Positions 1 to 6,886 of a DNA stretch of 8,398 nt are shown in pieces. The stretch is from JAFDVL01 sp031398365 (GTDB taxonomy: Bacteria; Acidobacteriota; Blastocatellia; RBC074). How positions within the stretch are numbered: the first letter of the stretch is position 1; each line of letters begins with the position of its first letter. The notes beneath the pieces are model-generated. The model saw only the letters and a list, made by a program, of their open reading frames with translations, did not search any database and had not been told where the DNA came from. Made by a program: the position numbers and the translations under genes. The stretch lies in the NCBI GenBank assembly GCA_031398365.1, contig JANNND010000546.1, positions 1 to 8,398 of the forward strand, in the 5' to 3' direction.

Positions 1-1298
1 GGCGAATAGACGGCTTGCCAGATGTCCCATTGCTGGCCGGAACGCGTCTTGTCACCGAGCGCCAATTCAAAGTGATTCAGTTCTTCCATCGTTGCGCTGA
101 CGTGGCCGAGGTAGTTGCGCATGCCGGGGCGCGGCGTTTTCTTCCACTGGCTTTTGGCGAAGTAGGCATTGTCGTCTTCGTAAATATTCACGACCGTAAA
201 TTGGCGAAAATCAATCGGGTCGGGACACGCGGCATAACAGCCGTTGTATTCGTCGGGGTAAAACATCTGCGCGGCTAAGGCTTCCCAACCGCCCGTCGAG
301 CCGCCGTACATAAAGCGCGCCCAACCTTGTCCGAGACCGCGAAATTGCTTTTCGATGAAGGGAATTAATTCGTACGTGATCGCGTCGCCGTACGGGCCGA
401 GGTTGGCGGAGGTTACGGCATACGAATCATCGTAGAATGGATTCGCGTGCTGAATTTCGATGACGATGGCGCGCGGGAAATTCGGGCCTGTCCATTCCTT
501 GTAAAACTGGTGCGCGTATTCCTGCTCGATTTTGTTGTAGCCTTCCAGCTTGAAGCGTTCGCTATACACGGGCTTCAAATTCGGGTCAGGCGGTTCGGCG
601 CGAAAGCCATCAAACGTCGCGGGAAAGTGCCCGTGATAAATCATCAGCGGGTATTTTGCCTCCGGGTGTGTGTCCCAACCTGCGGGCAATAACACGTTTG
701 CGCCCAGATACATCGGGCGGCCCCAAAACTCGGTCAATAACTTGCTCTGCATTTTGACGTGCTTGATGTATTTCGTGTCTTTGGGCGGCTCAATCGGCGA
801 AATGATTTTGTCGAGCAGGAGGTTGATCGTGCCGCCTTTGCGCGGATCAATCGTCAGCTTTTGGGGCGTGCTGTAGAGATTGCCGGGCGCGCGATTCCAC
901 TGTTGGCCTTCGCCACGATCCATCGGCAGTTTGATGGTGTGACCGTCTTTGCGCTGGAACGTTTCGTATTTGTGCAGCAGGGCTTGGACGTAGTATGTGC
1001 CAGCCGGAATGGCGCGCAAGCTTTGACGCGGATAGCCGAACGCGCTCGCATCAATCACCGCCTTCTGATTCGGTTTGAGGCCATCCACATTGGCTCCGAA
1101 GACTTGCTGCGTCTTCAGTCCGTCATTGATTTGAAAGCGCGGCTCCTGACTGGGATCGGTTGAGATGAGTAACAATAATCGTCCGTCGAGCGGCGTGCTG
1201 CTTTGTTGTTCGGTGAAGGAGATGGCGAATTTGGGTTGCGCAAGAATCGTGGTGGCAAAGAGCGTGAACAAGATCGTGAGCAAAAGAATTCGTTTCAT
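1..1298 (-). CDS. Secreted putative esterase (alpha/beta hydrolase, enterochelin-esterase/esterase D-like), 3' end cut by window edge
   Basis: The reading frame is open from an ATG at 1298 to the left edge, giving 432 complete codons without a stop, so the C-terminus lies outside the window. The start is well supported by AGGAGG eight bases upstream. Residues 1-20 (MKRILLLTILFTLFATTILA) form a typical signal peptide with likely cleavage before Gln21 and no lipobox Cys, so the product is probably periplasmic or secreted. Residues of about 25-170 look like a beta-rich N-terminal region. From about residue 185 an alpha/beta-hydrolase begins (KYPLMIYHGH), with the nucleophile elbow YGGSTGGWEALAAQ placing the catalytic Ser at residue 334 (GXSXG). 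A PDPIDF segment follows and may hold an acid residue; the catalytic His would lie outside the window. The family is hydrolytic, but the substrate cannot be told. It follows the Kir gene after a 120-base gap filled by an inverted repeat. Confidence 0.85.
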   Translation of the reverse strand, partial: MKRILLLTILFTLFATTILAQPKFAISFTEQQSSTPLDGRLLLLISTDPSQEPRFQINDGLKTQQVFGANVDGLKPNQKAVIDASAFGYPRQSLRAIPAGTYYVQALLHKYETFQRKDGHTIKLPMDRGEGQQWNRAPGNLYSTPQKLTIDPRKGGTINLLLDKIISPIEPPKDTKYIKHVKMQSKLLTEFWGRPMYLGANVLLPAGWDTHPEAKYPLMIYHGHFPATFDGFRAEPPDPNLKPVYSERFKLEGYNKIEQEYAHQFYKEWTGPNFPRAIVIEIQHANPFYDDSYAVTSANLGPYGDAITYELIPFIEKQFRGLGQGWARFMYGGSTGGWEALAAQMFYPDEYNGCYAACPDPIDFRQFTVVNIYEDDNAYFAKSQWKKTPRPGMRNYLGHVSATMEELNHFELALGDKTRSGQQWDIWQAVYS

Positions 1299-1306
1299 TG
1301 GGGTGG

Positions 1307-1312
1307 CCTCCT
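1307..1312 (-). promoter_or_regulatory. Shine-Dalgarno of the esterase gene
   Basis: The minus strand reads AGGAGG here, eight bases before the ATG at 1298. It fixes the start of the esterase and is the strongest ribosome binding site in the window. It lies only eight bases beyond the adjacent inverted repeat, so that hairpin would sit directly upstream of it in the mRNA. Confidence 0.85.
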
Positions 1313-1320
1313 GAAAGAGC

Positions 1321-1412
1321 GAAACAGTACCGCGCGCGGTAGCAAGCGTGCCTGGTAACTGTGAGCGTGCCAGATAACCAAACACGCTTGCTACCGCGCG
1401 CGGTACTGTTTC
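1321..1412. repeat. Perfect 30-bp inverted repeat with palindromic cores (REP/MITE-like)
   Basis: The left arm 1321-1350 and the right arm 1383-1412 are exact reverse complements over 30 bases, separated by a 32-base spacer. Each arm contains the 14-base palindrome TACCGCGCGCGGTA (1328-1341 and 1392-1405). The spacer holds half of a degenerate direct repeat: AGCGTGCC followed by a TAAC-containing stretch occurs at the end of the left arm and again within the spacer. The element fills most of the gap between the Kir stop (1419) and the esterase ribosome binding site (1312-1307). No transposase is present. No run of T follows the stem on the minus strand, so it is not a canonical intrinsic terminator, although such a stem could still limit transcription or protect the Kir mRNA 3' end. 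Confidence 0.9.
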
Positions 1413-1418
1413 CACAAG

Positions 1419-2390
1419 TTATACTTTCTCAATGTCGTGCAATCTGCCGACGTCAATCGTGATGGGGTCATCGTCGGCGATGGGTTCGTAAATATTGCTG
1501 AACTTCGCACCCCACACCAGTTCGTCGTGTTTGTACGAAGACCGCGTCTGCACGGTTTGCGATGCGCTGTCGTCCAGGGCTGTCAGCAAAATAATAAACT
1601 CCGCATCGGCTTGGCGCAGGCTTTCTGTGGTGTAGCCGTGCAGCGGACTTTCCTCGTCAATCGGATGCACAATCGTCCATGAGAGAGGGAAAAAATCTAC
1701 GCGCGAACGTTCCAACTTCAGTTGATTGAACTGGCGATTGGTCGGGCCGTTGCCGCTGACATAGAGCGAAAGATTGACTTTAACTTCTAGGCCAACCAAC
1801 TGATTTTTCCGCGCGTTGGTGATGCGAAACATGAATGCCGTGATGTTTTTGTACGGTGCAATCACGGCTTGTTGACTGAAAACAATGCGCGCGGTGGGGC
1901 GGGAAAAGCGCGCAAAGATGAGGCCCGTAATTAACGCCGTCGCCAGCAATCCGGCCAACGATTCGACGACTACGATCAGGTTCGCCGCCATTCCCACCGG
2001 ACTGATATTGCCATAGCCAATCGTGGCGAAGGTATGGACGCTGAAAAAGAAGGCTTTCCAAAAAGCATTATAGGGATGTGTTTCTGTGGTGGCGGTTAAG
2101 GCCGCTTCGCCGCAGGCCAGATAGGCTAACGCGAACACCGCATTGAGCAGCACAAACGAGAGTGTCATGAGGCTGAGAAATTTGCCCCACGACACGGTCA
2201 GCAACAAATGATAAGGGCTGAGCGAAGACCAAAATGCCAGTCCGGCGCGCCGCACATTAAAGCTGCCATCGCGGTTGACGAACCGTTGACGGCTTTGCTG
2301 CGCGACGATGGAACCAAGCCCTAAATCTTTGGGTTCATCTTCGGCAGGAATTGTTACGGGATTTATTTCTGAGGCGATTTCAGCGCGCAT
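1419..2390 (-). CDS. Inward-rectifier potassium channel (KirBac type)
   Basis: This encodes a 323-residue inner-membrane K+ channel subunit, full length for bacterial Kir proteins, which act as tetramers. The layout is a cytoplasmic N-terminus with amphipathic slide-helix-like residues (about 50-68), TM1 (about 70-93), a pore helix (about 108-122), the selectivity filter TIGYG at 123-127, TM2 (about 134-160), then a beta-rich cytoplasmic Kir domain. The latter begins with FARFSRPTARIVFS and carries the conserved patches FFPLSWTIVHPIDEESPLHG (about 233-252) and HDELVWGAKFSNIY (about 288-301). No key element is missing. The ATG at 2390 has no clear Shine-Dalgarno. The stop (TAA, 1421-1419) is seven bases from the inverted repeat. 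By family knowledge it mediates K+ flux and influences membrane potential; nothing in the neighbourhood reveals its gating signal. The gap of 193 bases to purU suggests its own promoter, but I could not identify one securely. Confidence 0.95.
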   Translation of the reverse strand: MRAEIASEINPVTIPAEDEPKDLGLGSIVAQQSRQRFVNRDGSFNVRRAGLAFWSSLSPYHLLLTVSWGKFLSLMTLSFVLLNAVFALAYLACGEAALTATTETHPYNAFWKAFFFSVHTFATIGYGNISPVGMAANLIVVVESLAGLLATALITGLIFARFSRPTARIVFSQQAVIAPYKNITAFMFRITNARKNQLVGLEVKVNLSLYVSGNGPTNRQFNQLKLERSRVDFFPLSWTIVHPIDEESPLHGYTTESLRQADAEFIILLTALDDSASQTVQTRSSYKHDELVWGAKFSNIYEPIADDDPITIDVGRLHDIEKV

Positions 2391-2448
2391 AAATTAGGAA
2401 TACGTTCATCCAGCAAGCCATACAAAGCAGCACGGAGAAAGACTGTAG

Positions 2449-2535
2449 ACAGGATTCACAAGATTGATATTAGGATTTACAAGATAATTGGATCATTGAA
2501 TCAATCCTGTGAATCTTGCCAGAAATCTTGTCAAA
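2449..2535. repeat. Degenerate short-repeat tract with two opposed copies (ACAGGATTCACAAGATT-like)
   Basis: The 193-base gap between purU and the Kir gene contains an AT-rich repeat. ACAGGATTCACAAGATTGAT (2449-2468) is followed by a degenerate copy around TTAGGATTTACAAGATAA. The opposite orientation follows as ATCAATCCTGTGAATCTTG (2500-2518) and then AAATCTTGT. The two halves can pair imperfectly. The repeat resembles the widespread family of short direct repeats of the type AATCCTGTAAATCCTG, by recollection only. Further right (2540-2570) a loose GTGGCTCTTCCTGTAACTTCGTGGAT stretch looks like decayed repeat as well. I see no gene in 2391-2583 and no convincing promoter or terminator. Confidence 0.6.
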
Positions 2536-2583
2536 AACCCTCGTGGCTCTTCCTGTAACTTCGTGGATGAGAATGATCGGTCA

Positions 2584-3438
2584 TCAATCGAAAATCACGG
2601 TCTTTTTGTTATACACCAGAATGCGATGATCCAAATGCCAACGCACGGCGCGCGACAACACAACCTTTTCCAGATCGCGCCCCTTTTGAATCAATTCATC
2701 AAGCTGGTCCCGATGCGAAACACGCATCACATCTTGCTCGATAATCGGGCCTTCGTCCAGTTCGGAGGTGACGTAATGGCTGGTCGCGCCGATCAATTTG
2801 ACGCCGCGCTCAAACGCCCGATGATAGGGTTTTGCCCCCATAAACGCGGGCAGAAACGAATGATGCACGTTGATGATGCGTTGCGGATATTGCGCCACAA
2901 AGGCAGGCGAGAGAATCTGCATATACCGCGCCAGCACAATCAAATCCACGCCACAATCGCGCAGCAATTGAATCTGTTCTTCTTCGGCTTCGGCTTTGTT
3001 GTCTTTGGTGATGGGCAGCAGGTGAAAGGGGATTTGATAGAACTCCGCGATGCGCGCAGCGGTGGTGTGATTGCTGATGATGCACGGAATGTCGCAGGCG
3101 AGTTCACCGCTTTGCTGGCGATAGAGCAAGTCCACGATGCAATGATCGTAGTGCGAAACGAAGATCGCCACTTTGGGGCGCAAGGTGGACATCTCCAAGC
3201 GCCAGCGCATTTGAAATTGATCGGCGATGCGGGCGAATTGGCGGCGAAACTCTTCGATGCCAATGTCAAAGCCTGCCAAATCCCATTCGACGCGCATCAG
3301 GAACAAACCTTGTTCGTTGTCCTGATGCTGATCGGCGTGCAGGATATTGGCGTTGTGGCGAAAGAGAAATTCAGCGACGGACGCGACCAGGCCTTTGCGG
3401 TCGGGACAATCAATCAAGAGGATGGCGGTATCTTTCAT
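2584..3438 (-). CDS. purU: Formyltetrahydrofolate deformylase
   Basis: PurU hydrolyses 10-formyl-tetrahydrofolate to formate and tetrahydrofolate in the cytoplasm, supplying formate for PurT-dependent purine synthesis and balancing one-carbon pools (established for the family). The 284-residue length is normal. An N-terminal ACT domain spans about 1-80 (ILLIDCPDRKGLVASVAEFL at 6-25), and a formyltransferase-fold hydrolase domain runs from about 88. Expected motifs are present: ISNH (121-124), LARYMQILS (169-177), NVHHSFLPAF (190-199) with the catalytic-type Asn190 and His192, and LDEGPII (227-233) with Asp228. So it should be active. The ATG at 3438 has no obvious Shine-Dalgarno, but the N-terminus starts exactly where the ACT domain should. 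It lies 33 bases after the methyltransferase, so co-transcription and translational coupling are plausible, though the two functions are not obviously linked. Confidence 0.96.
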   Translation of the reverse strand: MKDTAILLIDCPDRKGLVASVAEFLFRHNANILHADQHQDNEQGLFLMRVEWDLAGFDIGIEEFRRQFARIADQFQMRWRLEMSTLRPKVAIFVSHYDHCIVDLLYRQQSGELACDIPCIISNHTTAARIAEFYQIPFHLLPITKDNKAEAEEEQIQLLRDCGVDLIVLARYMQILSPAFVAQYPQRIINVHHSFLPAFMGAKPYHRAFERGVKLIGATSHYVTSELDEGPIIEQDVMRVSHRDQLDELIQKGRDLEKVVLSRAVRWHLDHRILVYNKKTVIFD

Positions 3439-3471
3439 GGCGCAGGAGTTTCAAGGCTGCGGCAAAAGATG

Positions 3472-4323
3472 TCAACGGGTTTTTGTGCCGATGTAAATCA
3501 GGTAAGGACTAAATGCATGACTTTCCGCACCGCGTTTGCCAAAGACGCCGCGAAACGCGAGGTTCAGCAAAAGTTGTCCATTCATCAGCGCACTCATGGC
3601 CGTTCGCTTCACACCGCTCAATTGCGCCGCGCCGCAAACGTGGGATTTGAAGGTGCCGTAGTAATTGCAATATTGCTGGCGCAGTTCGGCGCGCTGAAAG
3701 AGCGCTGCAAAAGACTTCCGGTTCATAATCTCCAGATTGTGCATCGGGATAACTGCCGGATTGAAGATGCGAAACAACTGGTTCGGTACTCCTGTCAATT
3801 TGGGAATCGTAATAATCAACTTGCCGCCCGGTTTCAGCAGGCGCAGATGCGCGTCAATCACGTGTTCCATTTCGGTGAAATGCTCAATGAAACCGCGCGA
3901 AATCACCAGATCAAAGGTGCCTTCGTACTGCGTCAGAAAGCTTTCCGAAAAGAAGTCGGCGCGGATCACGTTGTTGGGATTGAGACCGTGTTGGCTAAAG
4001 ACCTGGCGGTTCAAATCCGCACCGGCTTCCGCGTATTCAACGCCATACGGTTCATAGCCGAACGTTTGGTGTAAGCGAACCAGATTGGTGCCGGGCGCGC
4101 TGCCGATTTCAATGATTTTCAGGCCTTTGGTTTTGGGCAGGTGTTCGTCATACAAAACCTCCCATTCCAGATAATCGCTGTAATCGCGCCAATATTCATC
4201 CAGATGATGTTTGAGAAATCCTTTAAGACTGGTTTTCTCCGGTTTGCTGGCCTTCGCTTTCGGTTGTAGTTTCGTTTCTATATAAACTTCGTTCCAATAT
4301 GTTTCTTCTGTCAGCCGATCCAT
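3472..4323 (-). CDS. Class I SAM-dependent methyltransferase, glycan-cluster type
   Basis: A 283-residue cytoplasmic protein with a Rossmann-type SAM-binding fold. Motif I is IIEIGSAPGTN (70-80). The ribose-binding acidic residue is Glu96 in YGVEYAE, motif II/III equivalents are RADFF (121-125) and FDLVISRGFIEHF (137-149), and LLKPGGKLIITIP lies at 162-174. The N-terminal 65 residues are helical and probably form a substrate-side cap; the C-terminal about 100 residues vary more. Proteins of this type are often found in polysaccharide or O-antigen loci, but the acceptor cannot be inferred from sequence. The start ATG at 4323 is well supported by a ribosome binding site GAGGTGA four bases upstream. 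It lies 54 bases after the DUF4922 gene and 33 before purU on the same strand, suggesting an operon. Confidence 0.9.
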   Translation of the reverse strand: MDRLTEETYWNEVYIETKLQPKAKASKPEKTSLKGFLKHHLDEYWRDYSDYLEWEVLYDEHLPKTKGLKIIEIGSAPGTNLVRLHQTFGYEPYGVEYAEAGADLNRQVFSQHGLNPNNVIRADFFSESFLTQYEGTFDLVISRGFIEHFTEMEHVIDAHLRLLKPGGKLIITIPKLTGVPNQLFRIFNPAVIPMHNLEIMNRKSFAALFQRAELRQQYCNYYGTFKSHVCGAAQLSGVKRTAMSALMNGQLLLNLAFRGVFGKRGAESHAFSPYLIYIGTKTR

Positions 4324-4327
4324 AACT

Positions 4328-4334
4328 TCACCTC
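4328..4334 (-). promoter_or_regulatory. Shine-Dalgarno of the methyltransferase gene
   Basis: The minus strand reads GAGGTGA, four bases before the ATG at 4323, and supports that start. The overlapping TGAGGT (4330-4335) is matched by an upstream complementary ACCTCA (4356-4361 on the minus strand), so the site could be partly sequestered in a six-base-pair stem with a 20-base loop. Confidence 0.75.
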
Positions 4335-4377
4335 AAATATTTTGTTTATCGGGGGTGAGGTTGAGCCTTTCGTTCAT

Positions 4378-5343
4378 TTAGCGATCCCACGTAATTTCTG
4401 TGTAAATCTGTGTCACATCTGCGGCGGTGACACGGGCAAAATGTATGGGATCAGGAACGACCAGGACACCCGTTAAATCAATGCCAGCGGGGCTTATCGT
4501 TAATTTGTGTTCGCCTTCTGCATAATAGCAGGCGGGGCGATGTTGCGCGCGGGGGAAAACGTATAAAAACCAACGTTCTGACTGGTGAGTAGCAACAACA
4601 TTGATTAGGGGTTCAGTGGTTGCTCCGGTTTCCTGGGCAAGGCACGAGAGAATCGTTTGAAACCAGGCGCGCATTGTATCCATCTTTTTGCCCGAAGCAA
4701 CAAAAATCTTGAGCCGATAGTCGGTCAAAGTGAACACTTCCAGGTCGTCTTGTTGTACGAGAGAAGTGCGCGGCCAATGGTTTATTTCGTCAAAGAGCGG
4801 GACCCCGGCGCGGCTACAAGCTTGAAAATGGTGATGGTCGGGCGCGGATGCGCCGCACGCGGGGCCGTTGTAAAGCGTGAAATATTCGCTGCCGAGCGCA
4901 GCAGTAAGATGCAGCAAATCATCAATGCGCGGGGCGATTGCCTGCGGCGTGTGTTGGCGGTCTGAAATGACTAAATGATCTTTCAGCACGGGAAACGGAT
5001 TGCACAAAACAACGTAGTTTTCACCAAACGGCACGCCTTTTTCTTCGGCTGGCAAATTCTCTGCGCACAAAAAACAAGGCCGCGCCTGAATCGAAGCGGT
5101 GTCCACTTTCGCCGCTGTGCTGACAATGCGCGCCGGATTGAACTGCGCCAACACGCGCGAGCCTTTGACGATCAATTCTTTGTACTGCACTTGCTCTAGC
5201 GCGGTGGTCGCATCACGCAACGCAGGCCAGGTTGCCAGTTGTTGGTGGATGAGCGCCGCAACGCGTGTTGAGAGATTGGTGATGGGCTGCGTGGCATATG
5301 CGGCAAGCGCGTCGTCATGGATGAGTCGTGATACCCAAGTCAT
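4378..5343 (-). CDS. DUF4922 protein, GalT/HIT-fold GDP-sugar phosphorylase-like
   Basis: A 321-residue cytoplasmic protein matching the DUF4922 pattern, related to galactose-1-phosphate uridylyltransferase and to the GDP-L-galactose/GDP-D-glucose phosphorylases of eukaryotes. Visible hallmarks are RPCFLC with a Cys90-x-x-Cys93 pair, NPFPVLKDHLVI (115-126), HTPQAI (131-136), YNGPACGASAPDHHHFQA (158-175), and a C-terminal half with SERWFLYVFPR and a late PDP motif. HHHFQ (170-174) fits the HxHxQ signature, making His172 the likely nucleotidylated residue. The expected chemistry is transfer or phosphorolysis of a nucleoside monophosphate between a nucleotide sugar and a sugar phosphate; the actual sugar is unknown. 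The start at 5343 has no clear ribosome binding site but follows the repeat cluster directly. The methyltransferase follows after 54 bases. Co-location with a glycosyltransferase suggests that it makes or recycles a sugar nucleotide. Confidence 0.85.
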   Translation of the reverse strand: MTWVSRLIHDDALAAYATQPITNLSTRVAALIHQQLATWPALRDATTALEQVQYKELIVKGSRVLAQFNPARIVSTAAKVDTASIQARPCFLCAENLPAEEKGVPFGENYVVLCNPFPVLKDHLVISDRQHTPQAIAPRIDDLLHLTAALGSEYFTLYNGPACGASAPDHHHFQACSRAGVPLFDEINHWPRTSLVQQDDLEVFTLTDYRLKIFVASGKKMDTMRAWFQTILSCLAQETGATTEPLINVVATHQSERWFLYVFPRAQHRPACYYAEGEHKLTISPAGIDLTGVLVVPDPIHFARVTAADVTQIYTEITWDR

Positions 5344-5385
5344 AGTGATGTGGATTGGCTCGCTTCAGGCAGCTTCCAAAAGTCC

Positions 5386-5500
5386 CCGCGTCGCGTGAGC
5401 GACGCCTGAATTCAACCGTCGCTCACGCGACGCAGAGAAACGTTGATGCCTCCCGTGGGTTGAAACCCACGTCTAAATTCAAACCGCCACTACGCGGCGA
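5386..5500. repeat. Cluster of palindromic repeats (BIME-like)
   Basis: This fills most of the 166-base gap between the glycosyltransferase and the DUF4922 gene. Three palindromic modules can be seen. (a) GCGTCGCGTGAGCGACG (5388-5404) is the exact reverse complement of 5417-5433, with a 12-base loop containing GAATTC. (b) CGTGGGT / ACCCACG (5454-5460 / 5465-5471) has a four-base loop. (c) CCGC / GCGG (5484-5487 / 5494-5497) is a weaker hairpin. On the minus strand 5499-5470 and 5433-5404 are direct copies of one 30-base unit, a GC-rich palindromic head plus a TGAATT-containing tail, with about 20 of 30 positions matching without gaps. The arrangement is that of extragenic palindromic repeats. 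It could end or attenuate transcription between the two gene groups; no T-tract follows the stems. Confidence 0.85.
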
Positions 5501-5509
5501 AGAGGCTGG

Positions 5510-6886
5510 CTAATTACGTTTATTCTTCCGCTGCCGCGCCTGAATTTCCCACGTGCGAATGCGGTCTTTGTATGTGTCGTAACGGTTCATCGTCGGCAAC
5601 GGCAACGCACTGTCAGAATTACCGCTCCAACGGCGCGCGTAGTATACCGATTCGTAAATGCGCCCGATTTCGTACTCGCGGCTGATGCGCAAAGCCAGCG
5701 CATAATCTTCACCATAGCTTACGTTCGGCAATCCGATGCCGCGCAGGATTGCAAGGTCAAAGGCACGCGGCGCGCCGAGTCCGTTGATGCGTAGCGCGTT
5801 ATTGCGTCCGTTGTCGCGCGTCCATTCTTTGTGGTCAATCAGGCCGGGCGGCAATTCGTGCAAATCAAAATCTACCGTTGTGTATGAACCAATAATCATC
5901 GCGTATTTGCCGCGCTCGAATTCGGCGACGATTTTGGCAAGCGTTTGGTCATCGGTGTAGATGTCATCGGAATCCAATTGCACCACATAGCGTCCGCAAT
6001 GCAACGAATACACGCCCTCGTTCCAGCAGCCGCCAATACCGTAATCGGTGCGTTCCGGGATCAGATGAATGATCCGCGCATCGCTGGCGGACAATTCTTG
6101 CAACAACGCTGCCGTGCCGTCTGTGGAATGGTTGTCCACGACGATAACGTTGAAGGCGAAATCCGTTTTTTGCGTTAACACGCTGCGCACCGCATCGGCA
6201 ATCGTCTTCTCGCGGTTGCGCACAGGAATAATGACGCTGGCTTTGACGGGGAAGGATTCGCCGCTGTCGGGAACGCTGGCAAAGTTGGGTTCAAGGAACG
6301 CGCCAACACGTTTCAGATGCGCCGTGGCAATCTGCTCCATCTCGATTTGATAGTCCCGATTGCGCGGGTCAACATAATCAAAAATCTTTTCGCCGCTGGC
6401 ACGCGCATCCAGCACCGAGCGCGTGTAGAGCGGTTCCGGCACGCGGAGGATTTCGCCATCAATGGAAAGCTTCAAGCGCAAATCGTACAGCCCGCCCCAC
6501 TGCAAAGCGCCGGGAATCGCGCCGTGTTTGACGAGTGCCGCGAGCGCCGCTGAGCGCGAAAGCAACAGCATGGAACCGAAATCAAAATTGTCGCGGATCG
6601 AACCGAGTTGATAATCAATCAACGGATGATCGCTGGTTTCGCCCTTTTCATTGATTTCGCGGAAGTCCGAATAGACCAGCGCTGCGCCCGTGTCGTCGGC
6701 CAGTTGCACCAGCCGTTCGATAGTGCGTGCGCCCAGCGTGATTGCGCTGCCCGCCAGTGTGAGCAGCAAATATTCAGCCAGCAAATCGGCCAGCAAATCG
6801 TTAAGTGCTTCGCCCGGCAAATTTGCCGCAATGGTAATTTCCTGCACGCGTGGATGGGATGTGTTGGAGGTAGGTACTATATTCAT
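5510..6886 (-). CDS. Family 2 glycosyltransferase with a degenerate N-terminal GT-like half
   Basis: A 458-residue protein. I chose the ATG at 6886 because it overlaps the preceding stop as ATGA; an in-frame start 47 codons earlier (7027) would lie deep inside the DUF1460 gene. The C-terminal domain (about 215-425) is a GT-A fold: VKASVIIPVRNREKTIADAV (214-233), VIVVDNHSTDGT (247-258), the metal-binding DSDD at 305-308, GED at 392-394 as a likely catalytic base motif, and RRWSGNSD at 418-425. Residues of about 35-165 look like the second half of another GT2 domain (GAALVYSDFREINEKGE, DNFDFGSMLLLSRSAAL, then EPLYTR), but the nucleotide-binding start and a DxD are missing: LLLTLAGSAITLG stands where it would be expected. 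No membrane segments or signal peptide are seen, so it is cytoplasmic. Donor and acceptor are unknown. The basic tail RQRKNKRN is unusual and may contact membrane or partners. Confidence 0.88.
   Translation of the reverse strand: MNIVPTSNTSHPRVQEITIAANLPGEALNDLLADLLAEYLLLTLAGSAITLGARTIERLVQLADDTGAALVYSDFREINEKGETSDHPLIDYQLGSIRDNFDFGSMLLLSRSAALAALVKHGAIPGALQWGGLYDLRLKLSIDGEILRVPEPLYTRSVLDARASGEKIFDYVDPRNRDYQIEMEQIATAHLKRVGAFLEPNFASVPDSGESFPVKASVIIPVRNREKTIADAVRSVLTQKTDFAFNVIVVDNHSTDGTAALLQELSASDARIIHLIPERTDYGIGGCWNEGVYSLHCGRYVVQLDSDDIYTDDQTLAKIVAEFERGKYAMIIGSYTTVDFDLHELPPGLIDHKEWTRDNGRNNALRINGLGAPRAFDLAILRGIGLPNVSYGEDYALALRISREYEIGRIYESVYYARRWSGNSDSALPLPTMNRYDTYKDRIRTWEIQARQRKNKRN

Noticed and set aside
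759..1163. A plus-strand open frame opposite the esterase
   Set aside because: It overlaps the well-supported esterase frame, has no ribosome binding site or domain, and its composition is that of an antisense shadow.
1321..1412. An intrinsic transcription terminator
   Set aside because: The stem is strong but no run of T follows it on either strand; the next bases on the minus strand are GCTCTTTCAGGAGG.
2391..2583. A promoter for the Kir gene (TTGATT, 17 bases, TGTAAA on the minus strand)
   Set aside because: Each hexamer matches the E. coli consensus at only four of six positions, and both fall in the repeat tract, where such words arise by chance.
2509..4074. A 521-codon open frame on the plus strand, opposite purU and the methyltransferase
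   Set aside because: It starts with GTG inside a repeat tract, spans two well-recognised antisense genes and their intergenic gap, has no recognisable domain and is rich in His, Gln and Arg as expected of a shadow of the true coding frames.
5386..5500. A CRISPR array
   Set aside because: The repeat units are few, diverged and palindromic, the spacing is irregular and there are no cas genes nearby.
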